From Fodinicurvata sediminis DSM 21159 (GTDB lineage: Bacteria; Pseudomonadota; Alphaproteobacteria; Kiloniellales; DSM-21159), in NCBI RefSeq assembly GCF_000420625.1, contig NZ_ATVH01000015.1, positions 310,001 through 374,000 on the forward strand: a DNA stretch of 64,000 bases, read 5' to 3'. Each line of letters begins with the position of its first letter. Positions within the stretch are counted from its first letter, which is position 1. A model generated the notes under the pieces. It worked only from the letters and a program-made list of their open reading frames with translations. It made no database searches and was not told the origin of the DNA. Made by a program: the position numbers and the translations under genes. Of the stretch, positions 48,478-57,289 are shown piece by piece.

Positions 48478-48841
48478 GGCGAATGCCAGCTCTGGAAGAA
48501 TTCAGTCCTTCGTTCCTTGGATCATACCCAAGGATCGCCACAATCGGATCAAGCCCCACCCTTGAAGACGGCTCTCGAAGCACTGACGGCAGAGAGTGAA
48601 AGGGTTGCACCCCTTCTCCTTCTTCCAACAGACATAATCCAAGAACCGGCTATCGGGGTTGAAAGAAGTTGAGTTGGCTATGGAACCGGTCGTGACGGAC
48701 GCATTGGGGTCTACGCTTCGCTCCAACATTGACTCGGGTCATCCAAACGAAGGGTCTATGCCCAAGTCGTAGCTTCCTTTGAGTCTTGGAAGTCGGGAGG
48801 GGAGCAGCATACCATGCCCTATACCCAAGCCAGAGGATATC
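48478..48841. other. 364-base AT-richer gap in the HNH/ParD islet
   Basis: Nothing in this stretch is recognisable as a gene. A 75-codon minus-strand frame (48502-48729) is open but lacks family resemblance and a clear ribosome site. No tRNA, hairpin with T-run, or repeat of the window is present. It probably holds the promoter of the ParD gene and debris of the inserted islet. Confidence 0.4.
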
Positions 48842-49111
48842 ATGGCTACTCTCGAGAAGGTTACCATAGCCTTGATCGCCGAGCAGGCGGAATGTATCCG
48901 CGAGGCCGTGGAGGCTGGGGAATATGCTTCCACGAGTGAAGCAATTCGAGACGCTGTGCGAGAATGGCAGGAGCGCCGTGATCTACTCGGTTACACAACC
49001 GAAGAATTGCGCTCATTCGTTCAAGAAGGCCTGGAAAGCGGACCGAGCCAGTACGAGTCGATTGATGATGTAAGGATCGAGGGCCGTCGCAGACTGGAGA
49101 TTGATACATGA
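48842..49111 (+). CDS. ParD-family antitoxin
   Basis: An 89-residue antitoxin of the ParD type. The N-terminal ribbon-helix-helix (ATLEKVTIALIAEQAECIREAVEAGEYASTSEAIRDAVREW; key blocks VTIALIAEQ and GEYASTSEAIRDA) binds DNA, and the C-terminal tail (SIDDVRIEGRRRLEI) normally wraps the toxin. The ATG at 48842 starts the conserved domain. Its stop overlaps an ATG as ATGA, exactly where a parE toxin gene should begin, but that frame ends after nine codons, so this is an orphan antitoxin. It may still repress its own promoter. Confidence 0.88.
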   Translation: MATLEKVTIALIAEQAECIREAVEAGEYASTSEAIRDAVREWQERRDLLGYTTEELRSFVQEGLESGPSQYESIDDVRIEGRRRLEIDT

Positions 49112-49137
49112 AGGCGTTCATAGGACTGCCGCGCTAA
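49108..49137 (+). pseudogene. Remnant of a ParE-type toxin gene
   Basis: ATG at 49108 overlaps the ParD stop by four bases, the standard parD-parE junction. The frame reads MKAFIGLPR then TAA. ParE proteins often begin MKxF-hydrophobic-xPRA, so the opening fits. None of the three plus-strand frames over the following 180 bases shows ParE-like sequence, so the rest appears deleted rather than merely frameshifted. Confidence 0.45.
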
Positions 49138-49314
49138 GGGGCATTGTCTTGGCCCGCACATCCTTCCTGCTCATGACCGCCTGCCCAGCTTGACGGCTGC
49201 TGCCGGAGTTGCCACTTACAAACCTGACAGCTTTCATTCCGATCCTATCCAAACCTAGCGGCTTTCCGAGACCGGCTTTCGCCGTGTCGGGGCCGTAATT
49301 TCCGAGAGAGCCCC

Positions 49315-52002
49315 ATGCCTGATACAGTCAACGCCGCGCCCACCGAGACACCCACTGTCATTCGCCGCGAGGACTACAGCGCGCCGGACTATGCCATTGA
49401 CAGCCTGGCGTTGGAATTCGATCTGGCGCCCGAGGCGACGCGGGTGAAGTCGCGGCTGGCCGTGACGCCGGCGCATGACCAGGCATCGGCTGCCGAGGCG
49501 CGGCCGCTGAAGCTGGATGGCGAGGCGCTGAAGCTGCTGTCCATCGCGCTGGACGGGCAGCCGCTCGCCGAGGGCCGGGACTATCATATGGACGACAGCG
49601 GCCTGACGGTATCGGCGCCCCCGCAAGGGGCCTTCACGCTGGAAATCGAGACCGAGATCGATCCCAAGGGCAACAGCGAGCTGTCGGGGCTCTATCTCTC
49701 CAACGGCGTCTTCTGCACCCAGTGCGAGGCCGAGGGCTTTCGCCGCATCACCTTTTTCCCCGATCGGCCGGACGTGCTGACGCGCTATCACGTGACGATC
49801 CGGGGACCCAAGGAGGGCTGCCCCGTGCTGCTGTCCAACGGCAACCTGGCCGACAGCGGCGCCCTGCCGGACGGGCGGCACTATGCGGTCTGGGACGATC
49901 CCTTTCCCAAGCCCAGCTATCTCTTCGCGCTGGTGGCCGGCGACCTGGCCTGTCATGCCGACAGCTTCACCACGCGTTCGGGGCGCGAGGTGGCGCTGCG
50001 CATCTATGTGGAGCACGGCAAGGAAAGCCGCACCGGCTGGGCCATGGACTCGCTGAAGCGTTCCATGCGCTGGGACGAGACGCGCTTCGGCCTGGAATAC
50101 GACCTGGACCTGTTCAACATCGTGGCGGTCAGCGACTTCAACATGGGTGCCATGGAGAACAAGTCGCTGAACGTCTTCAACGACAAGTACATCCTGGCCG
50201 ACCCGGACACGGCCACCGACGGCGACTATGCCGGCATCGAGTCCGTGGTGGCGCACGAATACTTCCACAACTGGACCGGCAACCGCGTGACCTGCCGCGA
50301 CTGGTTCCAGCTGAGCCTGAAGGAGGGCCTGACGGTCTTCCGCGACCAGGAGTTCTCCTCGGACGTGCGCTCGCGGCCCGTGGAGCGCATCCAGACGGTG
50401 CGTGCCCTGCGTGCGCGCCAGTTTCCGGAGGACGCCGGCCCTCTGGCGCATCCGGTGCGCCCGGATTCCTACATCGAGATCAACAACTTCTACACGCCCA
50501 CGGTCTACGAGAAGGGCGCCGAGGTCATCCGCATGCTGCACAGCCTGCTGGGCGAGGAGGGCTTCCAGGAGGGCATGCGTCTCTACATCGCGCGCCACGA
50601 CGGGCAGGCGGCGACCTGCGACGACTTCGTGGCCGCCATGGCGGACGCCAACGACGTAGACCTGGAGCAGTTCAAGCTGTGGTATGCGCAGGCGGGAACG
50701 CCCGAGCTGCAGGTCGAGGGGCACTACGACAGCGCAGCGGGCGCCTATGAAATGACGGTGCGCCAGCACTGCCCGCCCACACCTGGTCAGCCCGAGAAGA
50801 GGCCCATGCAGATCCCCTTCGCGGTGGGCCTGCTAGACGCCCAGGGCCAGGACATTCCCCTGAAGCTGGAAGGCGAGGGTGATGCCGCATCCGCAACCCG
50901 CGTGCTGGACCTGCGCCAGGCCGAGCAGCGTTTCCGTTTCCCGGATGTGCCGGAACCGCGGGCCATTTCACTGAACCGCGGCTTCTCGGCGCCTGTGAAC
51001 CTGAAGAGCGAACAGGGGCCCGTGGAGCTGGCCTTCCTGATGGCGCAGGACGCCGATCCCTTCGCGCGCTGGGAGGCCGGACAACGCTATGCCCTGGACC
51101 TGCTGCTGAAAGCGGTGGAAACGATCCAGACGGGCGGTGAACCCGGTTTTGATGACGGCTTTGTCGAGGCCTTCCGCGAGATCCTGCGGGACCCGCAGCT
51201 GGACAAGGCCTTCGCAGCCGAAGCGCTGGCCCTGCCCGGTGAAAGCTATATCGGCGAGCAGCTGCGTCCGCTGGACGGGGAGGCCATTCATCAGGCACGC
51301 GAAGCCCTGCGCCGGCACCTGGCGGAGGCCCTGGGCGAGGACCTGCAGCAGGTCTATGCCGCCAATGCGGTCACAGAGCCCTACAGCCCGGAAGCCGAAC
51401 AGGCCGGGCAGCGGGCCCTGCGCAATACCGCCCTGTCCTACCTCTCGGCCCTGGCAAGCGAGCCCGACACGGCCCTGTCGCGCCTGGTCGCGCATTACCA
51501 CGACGCCGACAACATGACCGACCGCATGGCGGCCCTGCGCCTGCTGGTGGATATCGGCGGCGAGGCTTGCGACACGGCCCTGCAGGACTTCCACGACCGC
51601 TATCGCGACGACGACCTGGTGATGGACAAGTGGCTGGCTCTTCAGGCGGTTTCGGCCCGGCCCGACACCCTGGAGCAGGTCCGCGCGCTGGAAGACCATC
51701 CCGTCTTCTCGCTGAACCGGCCCAACAAGGTGCGCGCGCTGATCGGCACTTTCGTCTCGGGCAATCCGCTGCGCTATCACGCCGCCGATGGCTCCGGCTA
51801 TCGCTACCACGCCGATCGCGTGCTGACTCTGGACGGCATCAACGCCCAGATCGCGGCGCGCCTGCTGACGCCCCTGGGGCGCTGGGCCCGCATGGGCGAG
51901 GCGCGCCAGGGGATGATGAAGGCCGAACTGGAACGTATTCTGGCCGAGCCGAACCTGTCCCGCGACGTCTACGAGATTGCCTCCAAGTCACTCGAGGGGT
52001 GA
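49315..52002 (+). CDS. pepN: Aminopeptidase N
   Basis: An 895-residue M1 zinc aminopeptidase of the bacterial PepN type. The exopeptidase motif GAMEN is at 278-282, and the zinc site HEYFH at 314-318 with the third ligand Glu337 (HEXXH-x18-E). The four-domain length is normal, with an ERAP-like helical C-terminus. It releases N-terminal residues from cytoplasmic peptides and could supply amino acids from imported or turned-over peptides. Monocistronic. High GC resumes here after the AT-rich islet. Confidence 0.98.
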   Translation: MPDTVNAAPTETPTVIRREDYSAPDYAIDSLALEFDLAPEATRVKSRLAVTPAHDQASAAEARPLKLDGEALKLLSIALDGQPLAEGRDYHMDDSGLTVSAPPQGAFTLEIETEIDPKGNSELSGLYLSNGVFCTQCEAEGFRRITFFPDRPDVLTRYHVTIRGPKEGCPVLLSNGNLADSGALPDGRHYAVWDDPFPKPSYLFALVAGDLACHADSFTTRSGREVALRIYVEHGKESRTGWAMDSLKRSMRWDETRFGLEYDLDLFNIVAVSDFNMGAMENKSLNVFNDKYILADPDTATDGDYAGIESVVAHEYFHNWTGNRVTCRDWFQLSLKEGLTVFRDQEFSSDVRSRPVERIQTVRALRARQFPEDAGPLAHPVRPDSYIEINNFYTPTVYEKGAEVIRMLHSLLGEEGFQEGMRLYIARHDGQAATCDDFVAAMADANDVDLEQFKLWYAQAGTPELQVEGHYDSAAGAYEMTVRQHCPPTPGQPEKRPMQIPFAVGLLDAQGQDIPLKLEGEGDAASATRVLDLRQAEQRFRFPDVPEPRAISLNRGFSAPVNLKSEQGPVELAFLMAQDADPFARWEAGQRYALDLLLKAVETIQTGGEPGFDDGFVEAFREILRDPQLDKAFAAEALALPGESYIGEQLRPLDGEAIHQAREALRRHLAEALGEDLQQVYAANAVTEPYSPEAEQAGQRALRNTALSYLSALASEPDTALSRLVAHYHDADNMTDRMAALRLLVDIGGEACDTALQDFHDRYRDDDLVMDKWLALQAVSARPDTLEQVRALEDHPVFSLNRPNKVRALIGTFVSGNPLRYHAADGSGYRYHADRVLTLDGINAQIAARLLTPLGRWARMGEARQGMMKAELERILAEPNLSRDVYEIASKSLEG

Positions 52003-52236
52003 AGCCGCAGCCATCCGCTGTCCCGGGCACAAGAAATGTGAAAAGAGTCGCTTTGCATGTATTAAAGGATTGCCAGTCTGTGCACGGCATGATCATCTGA
52101 GCGAAATATGCGGCATTTTATCGATGCCGGCGGTACGGCCCGCCGACGTTCCGTTTGAGTCATGCCTGTAAAGAGGACCCGGCCGGGGCATCCGCTCCAC
52201 TTGGTATCCACCCCTATTGGAATGTTGAGGCAGTCT

Positions 52237-52929
52237 ATGGATAATGTGGTGATCCCCGAGGAGGTTCGTCAGCGCGTGGAATACCGGCGCGGCTCCCTGG
52301 CAACGATGGAGCGCCTGGACCTGTCGCGCACGGCGCTGCTGGTCATAGACATGCAGAACTTCTACTGGATGAAGGATCTACCGGTGGCCTATGCCCCGGA
52401 CATGGCAAATATCGTCGATAATGTGAACAGGATTGCCGGGATCTCGCGTGCGCTTGGCGTGCCGGTCTTCTGGCTCCAGCACATGTTCACCGAGGGCTGG
52501 CGGAGCTGGTACGAGAAGACGACGAAGGGTGCGGTGGCCCGCGCCCTGATCGAGAACACGACTCCCGGCTCCCACGGTTTCGAGATTCACGATAGCATGG
52601 ACGTGCAGCCCGGCGACCAGCGTGTTCTGAAGACGCGCTACAGTGCCATGCTGCCCAACTCCTCGGACCTGGACCTGCAGCTGCTGGCGCGTCGGATCGA
52701 CACGCTGATCATCACCGGCGGCCTGACCAACTGCTGCTGCGAGTCCACGGCCCGCGACGCGATGATGATGGATTACAACGTGTTTTTCATAAGCGATGCC
52801 AATGCCTCGCGCTGCGAGGCCCAGCACCAGGCCACACTGTCCAGCATGGTGCAGCTCTTCGCCGATGTGCGCGACACCACCTCCCTGATCGAGATGATGG
52901 AGCAGAGCGTAGAGAGCTGTCCCTCCTGA
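52237..52929 (+). CDS. Isochorismatase-fold cysteine hydrolase
   Basis: A 230-residue cysteine hydrolase. Catalytic residues are Asp38 (LLVIDMQNF), Lys in LKTRYSAM (near residue 131) and Cys in TGGLTNCCCESTA (three consecutive Cys). A family member may hydrolyse isochorismate, nicotinamide, ureidoacrylate or biuret-like substrates; ureidoacrylate-amidohydrolase-type length and spacing are close but not decisive. Three in-frame starts are possible; I prefer 52237, seven bases after GAGG. It is only distantly similar to the other isochorismatase-fold protein of the window (30951-31673). No functional partner adjacent. Confidence 0.85.
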   Translation: MDNVVIPEEVRQRVEYRRGSLATMERLDLSRTALLVIDMQNFYWMKDLPVAYAPDMANIVDNVNRIAGISRALGVPVFWLQHMFTEGWRSWYEKTTKGAVARALIENTTPGSHGFEIHDSMDVQPGDQRVLKTRYSAMLPNSSDLDLQLLARRIDTLIITGGLTNCCCESTARDAMMMDYNVFFISDANASRCEAQHQATLSSMVQLFADVRDTTSLIEMMEQSVESCPS

Positions 52930-53007
52930 TCCGGCGTTCGAGGACGGCCGGACCGCTGTTCCTCAGTCGGCTCGTCCTCTCTGGCACGGCTGATCCGGGT
53001 GTGACAC

Positions 53008-53814
53008 TCAGCCCTTCTTCTCGATCATGACCCGGTGCGGGTAGGGGATCGAGATGCCCGATTGGTCGAAGGCCGCCTTCACGTTCTTCAACAGCGCCCA
53101 ACGTGCCTCCCAGAGGTCTTCCGCGTTGGTCCAGCCACGGAAGGTCAGTTCGATGCCGGATTCCCCCAGGCTGGCCACGCGCACCATGGGTTCGGGTTCC
53201 TTCAGGAAACGGCTGTCCTGGCGCGTCAGCTCCAGGACGATCTCCATGGCCCGGTCGACGTCGGCTTCGTAGTCGATCTCGAAGGTGATGTCGCAGCGCC
53301 GGGTGGGATAGGCCGAGTAGTTGGTGATGGCCGAGTTCCAGACCTGGCCGTTGGGCACCACGATCTTAACGTTGTCGACGGTGGTCAGTTCGGTCATGAA
53401 GAGATTCAGGTCCGTGGCCGTTCCCAGATGGCCGGACAGGTCGACAAAATCCCCGATCTTGAACGGCCGGATGAGGATCAGCATGACGCCAGCGGCAAAG
53501 TTGGCCAGGCTGCCCTGAAGCGCCAGGCCGATGGCCAGGGTTGCGGCACCGAGCACGGCGACGAGGCTGGTGGCCTGGAAGCCGAAGAGCTGCAGGACCG
53601 CGATCACCACGACCACGAGGATCAGGTAATAGACAATTGCGGCCAGGAAGCCGGCCAGCATGGGATCTATCCGCTTGTTGCGCTTCGGGCTGTTCTTCAC
53701 GAAGCGTGCGGCCAATCCGGCGATCAGAAAGCCGATGACCAGAAAGACCAGGGCCTTCAGGACATTCAGCGCAAGCACGGCCCAGGGACCGTATTCGGCG
53801 GCAAGTGTATCCAT
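53008..53814 (-). CDS. Small-conductance mechanosensitive channel (MscS family)
   Basis: A 268-residue MscS channel that opens under membrane tension to release solutes on osmotic downshift. Three membrane spans are visible (about 13-35, 55-78 and 82-105), the last being the pore helix with the Ala/Gly-rich pattern GAATLAIGLALQGSLANFAAG. The beta domain follows with FKIGDFVDLSGHLGTATDLNLF and VPNGQVWNSAITNYS. The start at 53814 has a GGGAGAAG site. Single gene. Confidence 0.96.
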   Translation of the reverse strand: MDTLAAEYGPWAVLALNVLKALVFLVIGFLIAGLAARFVKNSPKRNKRIDPMLAGFLAAIVYYLILVVVVIAVLQLFGFQATSLVAVLGAATLAIGLALQGSLANFAAGVMLILIRPFKIGDFVDLSGHLGTATDLNLFMTELTTVDNVKIVVPNGQVWNSAITNYSAYPTRRCDITFEIDYEADVDRAMEIVLELTRQDSRFLKEPEPMVRVASLGESGIELTFRGWTNAEDLWEARWALLKNVKAAFDQSGISIPYPHRVMIEKKG

Positions 53815-53997
53815 GGAACTTCTCCCTACGGGCCCGCTGGCCAAGCCTGGCGCGAGCTGTGAATTCTATGACGGGGCACGACTGTCCCGGCGGCAAGTGT
53901 GCCCCAAACAAGGGTATTCCAATCCTCTTTTCCATCAAGGGGTATAAAGGGGAGGTGCTGACAATTCGTGGAAGTCGGGTTGAGCCGCCTGTGCCAG

Positions 53998-54034
53998 CAT
54001 CTTTCGAGGGCCCCTACGGGGCCACCTCAAGATG
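53998..54034. repeat. Palindromic intergenic element 1
   Basis: A 37-base imperfect palindrome, with arms CATCTTTCGAGGGCCCC and GGGGCCACCTCAAGATG around TAC. It shares the CCTC-AAG-ATG theme with a second element 38 bases away. An A/T-rich tail with six T follows on the plus strand (54041-54046). It resembles REP-like repeats scattered in alphaproteobacterial genomes. Confidence 0.55.
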
Positions 54035-54072
54035 AGGAAATTTTTTATATCAGATAGTTATATAACCACGTC

Positions 54073-54113
54073 ATGCTGAGGTACTCGACCCGAAGGGGCG
54101 AGCCTCGAAGCAT
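54073..54113. repeat. Palindromic intergenic element 2
   Basis: A 41-base imperfect palindrome, arms beginning ATGCTGAGG and ending CCTCGAAGCAT with a GGGTCG/CGAGCC-like middle. It lies 35 bases beyond the last gene of the sugar ABC operon and is oriented as a stem at the 3-prime end of that transcript, so it may stabilise or end it. With element 1 it makes a two-copy cluster. Confidence 0.55.
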
Positions 54114-54147
54114 CCCGGCACAGTCGGGGGTCTTTTGGCACCTGTCC

Positions 54148-55002
54148 TCAGCGGATGCCGGCGCGCAGGAAGGCCTGCATGAACTGGCGCTGGAACAGCA
54201 GGAAGGCGATCAGCAGCGGGGCGATGGACATCAGGGTGGCCGCCGATATAACCACGATGCTGACCCCGCTTTCCGGCGCGGCAAAGAGCGACAGACCGAC
54301 AGTCAGCGGGCGGGTGTCCGACGAGTTGGTCACGACCAGGGGCCAGAGGAAATTGTTCCAGTGCGTGGCGATGGAGACCATGGCATAGGCCAGGTAGGTC
54401 GGCCGGGCGGCGGGCATGTAGACGCGCCAGAGGATGCCCAGCCAGCCGCAGCCCTCGATGCGGGCGGCCTCCTCGAGCTCCTTGGGCACCTGCTTGAAGG
54501 CCTGGCGCAGCAGGAAGATGCCGAAGGCACTGGCCATGTAGGGCACGCCGATGCCCAGGATGCTGTCGAACAGGCCCAGGTTCGAGACGATCACGTAGTT
54601 CTCGACGATCAGAACCTCGGGCAGGATGAAGAGCTGCATCAGCACCAGGATGAACAGCACTTCGCGTCCGCGGAACTCGAAGCGGGCAAAGGCATAACCG
54701 GCCAGCGTGCAGAAGAAGAACTGCCCCAGCAGGATCAGGGTCACCAGGGCAAAGGTATTGAAGAAGTAGCGGATCCAGGGCGCGTCGAACCAAGCCTCGA
54801 TATAGTTCACCAGGGTGAGCGGTGAGGCCAGGTTGAAACTGAGCGCGTCGCTGGCCGTGTGGAATGAGGCCCAGGCCGCGAAGATCAGCGGGGAAATCCA
54901 GACGATGGCCAGCAGCCAGGCTGCGATCGTCTCCAGGCCGCCGTCCTCCTGGAAGAATCCGGCCAGGAAACCCTGGGAAGCGTTCGTCGTCTCCACGTTC
55001 AT
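54148..55002 (-). CDS. Sugar ABC transporter permease, UgpE/MalG type
   Basis: A 284-residue inner-membrane permease of the carbohydrate uptake (CUT1) class, with six membrane spans. The EAA loop near residues 185-205 reads ELEEAARIEGCGWLGILWRVYMP. Last gene of the minus-strand operon; its start overlaps the preceding permease gene by four bases (54999-55002). Pairs with the UgpA/MalF-type permease to form the channel. Confidence 0.95.
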   Translation of the reverse strand: MNVETTNASQGFLAGFFQEDGGLETIAAWLLAIVWISPLIFAAWASFHTASDALSFNLASPLTLVNYIEAWFDAPWIRYFFNTFALVTLILLGQFFFCTLAGYAFARFEFRGREVLFILVLMQLFILPEVLIVENYVIVSNLGLFDSILGIGVPYMASAFGIFLLRQAFKQVPKELEEAARIEGCGWLGILWRVYMPAARPTYLAYAMVSIATHWNNFLWPLVVTNSSDTRPLTVGLSLFAAPESGVSIVVISAATLMSIAPLLIAFLLFQRQFMQAFLRAGIR

Positions 55003-55892
55003 CTGTAGTGGATCCTTCCTTCAAGCCCGCGGAACTGCAGGATTGCCACCAGGCCGAGAACGGCCAGGACAAGGACGGTCAGGGCGGCCGCCATGGGGCG
55101 GTCGAAGTACGAGAAGGCGGTTTCCCAGATCCAGTAGAGCAGAAGCTTCGAGGCGTTGTTGGGCCCGCCCTTGGTCAGGATGAAGAGGTGGTCGATCAGC
55201 TTCACCGAGTTGATCATGGCGTTGATCATGACGAAGAGGGTCGTCGGCATCAGCAGCGGCAGCACGATGCGGCGCAGATAGGTCCAGCGGCTGGCGCCCT
55301 CGATGATGGCCGCCTCGCGCAGGTCCGGAGGTATGGTCTGCAGTGCGGCCAGGTAGAAGATCATGTAGAAGCCGGCTTCCTTCCAGATGGTCACCACGAT
55401 AATGGCCCAGAGTGCCGTTTCCGGCTGGCCCAGCCAGTTGACAGGCTCGGCCCCGAAGAGCCCCGTGATGCTGTCGATCAGGCCGATGTCCGGTGTGTAG
55501 AAGAAGAGCCAAAGATTGGCCGCCGCGATCATGGGCAGCATGGTCGGCGTGAAGTAGGCGATGCGCAGGAAGGTGCGTCCCTGCATCTTCGAGTTCGCCC
55601 AGAGCGCCATGCTCAACGCAATCACGATGGACACCGGAATGGTGACGCCGGCGTAGATCAGGTTGTTGGTGGCCACCTGCCAGAAGATAGGATCCTGGAA
55701 GAGATAGGTGTAGTTTTCCAGCCCGATGAACTCGGAGGGGTTCCGGCTGGTCTCGCGCGAGAAGAAGCTGCGCCAGAGCGCACTCACCGTCGGCAGGAAG
55801 GCAAAGGTGGTCAGCATGATGAGCGCAGGCGCCAACAGCATCCAGCCGTACATCGCCATGCGGCGGCGTTCGTGACGGTCGCTCGAGATCAT
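54999..55892 (-). CDS. Sugar ABC transporter permease, UgpA/MalF type
   Basis: A 297-residue CUT1 permease with six spans and the EAA loop DLREAAIIEGASRWTYLRRIVLP near residues 190-212. Follows the binding-protein gene after a hairpin and precedes the second permease. Substrate class is inferred from family: sugars, polyols or glycerol-3-phosphate. Confidence 0.95.
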   Translation of the reverse strand: MISSDRHERRRMAMYGWMLLAPALIMLTTFAFLPTVSALWRSFFSRETSRNPSEFIGLENYTYLFQDPIFWQVATNNLIYAGVTIPVSIVIALSMALWANSKMQGRTFLRIAYFTPTMLPMIAAANLWLFFYTPDIGLIDSITGLFGAEPVNWLGQPETALWAIIVVTIWKEAGFYMIFYLAALQTIPPDLREAAIIEGASRWTYLRRIVLPLLMPTTLFVMINAMINSVKLIDHLFILTKGGPNNASKLLLYWIWETAFSYFDRPMAAALTVLVLAVLGLVAILQFRGLEGRIHYR

Positions 55893-55929
55893 GCTGCCCC
55901 TCGCTGAAATGGATAATTCGGGAAATAGG

Positions 55930-55962
55930 AAAACCGGCGGCAGCCCCAGGGACTGCCGCCGG
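55930..55962 (-). terminator. Hairpin between binding-protein and permease genes
   Basis: On the minus strand CCGGCGGCAG and CTGCCGCCGG form a ten-base-pair stem with a nine-base loop, followed by TTTT. It starts 15 bases after the binding-protein stop. The T-run is short, so read-through to the permease genes is expected. Confidence 0.7.
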
Positions 55963-55977
55963 AGACTGGTTCCCGGC

Positions 55978-57246
55978 TTAGCGGTAGGCGCGCAGCAGGC
56001 GGTCCGCCTTGGACTGGGCCTGGGACAGGGCTTCCTCGGGCTCGGCGCTGCCGGTCAGGACCGACTGTACCGCATTGTTGAGGGCCTCGCGTACGCGGCC
56101 GGTCTCGTAGGTGGACAGCTCGGCCACCGCCACTTCGAGTTGGTCACGGGCCACCAGGGCCTGCGGGAAATCGTCGACGTAGTCCTGCAGGGCCTCGGTC
56201 TCGTAGGCCGCCGGCGAGATGCCGACATAACCGGTCTCGATGGACCATTCGGCGGCACGCTCAGGGGCCGTCATGTACTTGATCAGCTCCATGGAGGCGC
56301 GCTGCTCTTCCTCGGTCGAGTCCTTGAAGACATAGAAATTGCCGCCGCCGGTGGGCGAGCCCTGGCGTTCGTTGGCCGGCAGCATGGCCACGCCGAAGTC
56401 GAAGTCGGCCTCGTTGCGCACGGCGGTGAGGTTGCCGGTGGTGTGCCACATCATGCCGGTCTGGCCTTCCAGAAAGGCCTGGCGCAGCGTACCCCATTCG
56501 ATGGTTCCACCGGGCATCACGTCGTGCTCGGCCGAGAGATCACGCCAGTAGGCCAGGGCCTCGATGGCTTCCGGCGAATCGAAGTAGACCTCGGTGCCGT
56601 TCTCATTCATCAGCTCGATGCCGTTCTGGATGGCAAAGGCCTGGAACATCCAGTAGGGGTAGCCGGTGGAGGGCACCATGACGCCCCAGCGGTCGTCACC
56701 GCGCAGGGCCTTGCCGGCCTCGACCATCTCGTCCCAGGTCTCGGGCGGGTCCTCGGGATCGAGCCCGGCTTCCTCGAACATGTCCTTGTTGTAGTAGAGC
56801 ACGATGGTCGAGCGCTGGAAGGGCACGCCCCATACCTTGTCGTCCACAGTGCCGTTGGACATCAGGGCCGGATAGAAGCTGTCCAGCCATTCCTTTTCCT
56901 CTTCGGTCTCGACCAGGTCGTCGAAGGGGACGATCAGGTCCTGCTCGAGCAGTTCATAGACGTCGATGGAGAACATGACCGACAGCTGGGCGGGCTCGCC
57001 GGATTCCAGCGCGGAAATGGCGCGCACCCGTGTGTCGTCATAGTTGCCCGCGTAGATGGCGTTGACGGTGATGTCGGGATTTTCTTCCTCGAAGCCCGCG
57101 ATCATGCCGTCCACCACCTCGGTCAGCGGACCGCCGACGGCAATGGGGTAGTACATGGTCAGTTCGATGTCCTCCGCCGCGGCCGGTGCGGCCAGCCCGG
57201 CGGCCAGGACGCTGGCGCCCAGAAGGCCTGTAAGCTGCCTGTTCAT
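55978..57246 (-). CDS. Sugar ABC transporter substrate-binding protein, UgpB/MalE type
   Basis: A 422-residue extracytoplasmic binding protein (SBP_bac_1). A signal peptide ends near AAPAAAED (about residue 23), and the mature start IELTMYYPIAVGGPLTEVVDGM is like UgpB-type glycerol-3-phosphate or sugar receptors. The GVPFQRSTIVLYYNKDMFEEAGLDPEDPP block is the common signature. The ATG at 57246 with GGAAGGA upstream gives a complete signal peptide, whereas the longer frame does not. Substrate undetermined. Confidence 0.95.
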   Translation of the reverse strand: MNRQLTGLLGASVLAAGLAAPAAAEDIELTMYYPIAVGGPLTEVVDGMIAGFEEENPDITVNAIYAGNYDDTRVRAISALESGEPAQLSVMFSIDVYELLEQDLIVPFDDLVETEEEKEWLDSFYPALMSNGTVDDKVWGVPFQRSTIVLYYNKDMFEEAGLDPEDPPETWDEMVEAGKALRGDDRWGVMVPSTGYPYWMFQAFAIQNGIELMNENGTEVYFDSPEAIEALAYWRDLSAEHDVMPGGTIEWGTLRQAFLEGQTGMMWHTTGNLTAVRNEADFDFGVAMLPANERQGSPTGGGNFYVFKDSTEEEQRASMELIKYMTAPERAAEWSIETGYVGISPAAYETEALQDYVDDFPQALVARDQLEVAVAELSTYETGRVREALNNAVQSVLTGSAEPEEALSQAQSKADRLLRAYR

Positions 57247-57289
57247 GATCTTGATCCTTCCCTTACTCTCGAGTCTGCTTGTTTCGGCC

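Noticed and set aside
48502-48729. A 75-codon minus-strand frame containing several Cys and Trp
   Set aside because: It lies in true intergenic sequence and could be real, but it has no clear ribosome site and matches no family I recognise, so I do not call it a gene.
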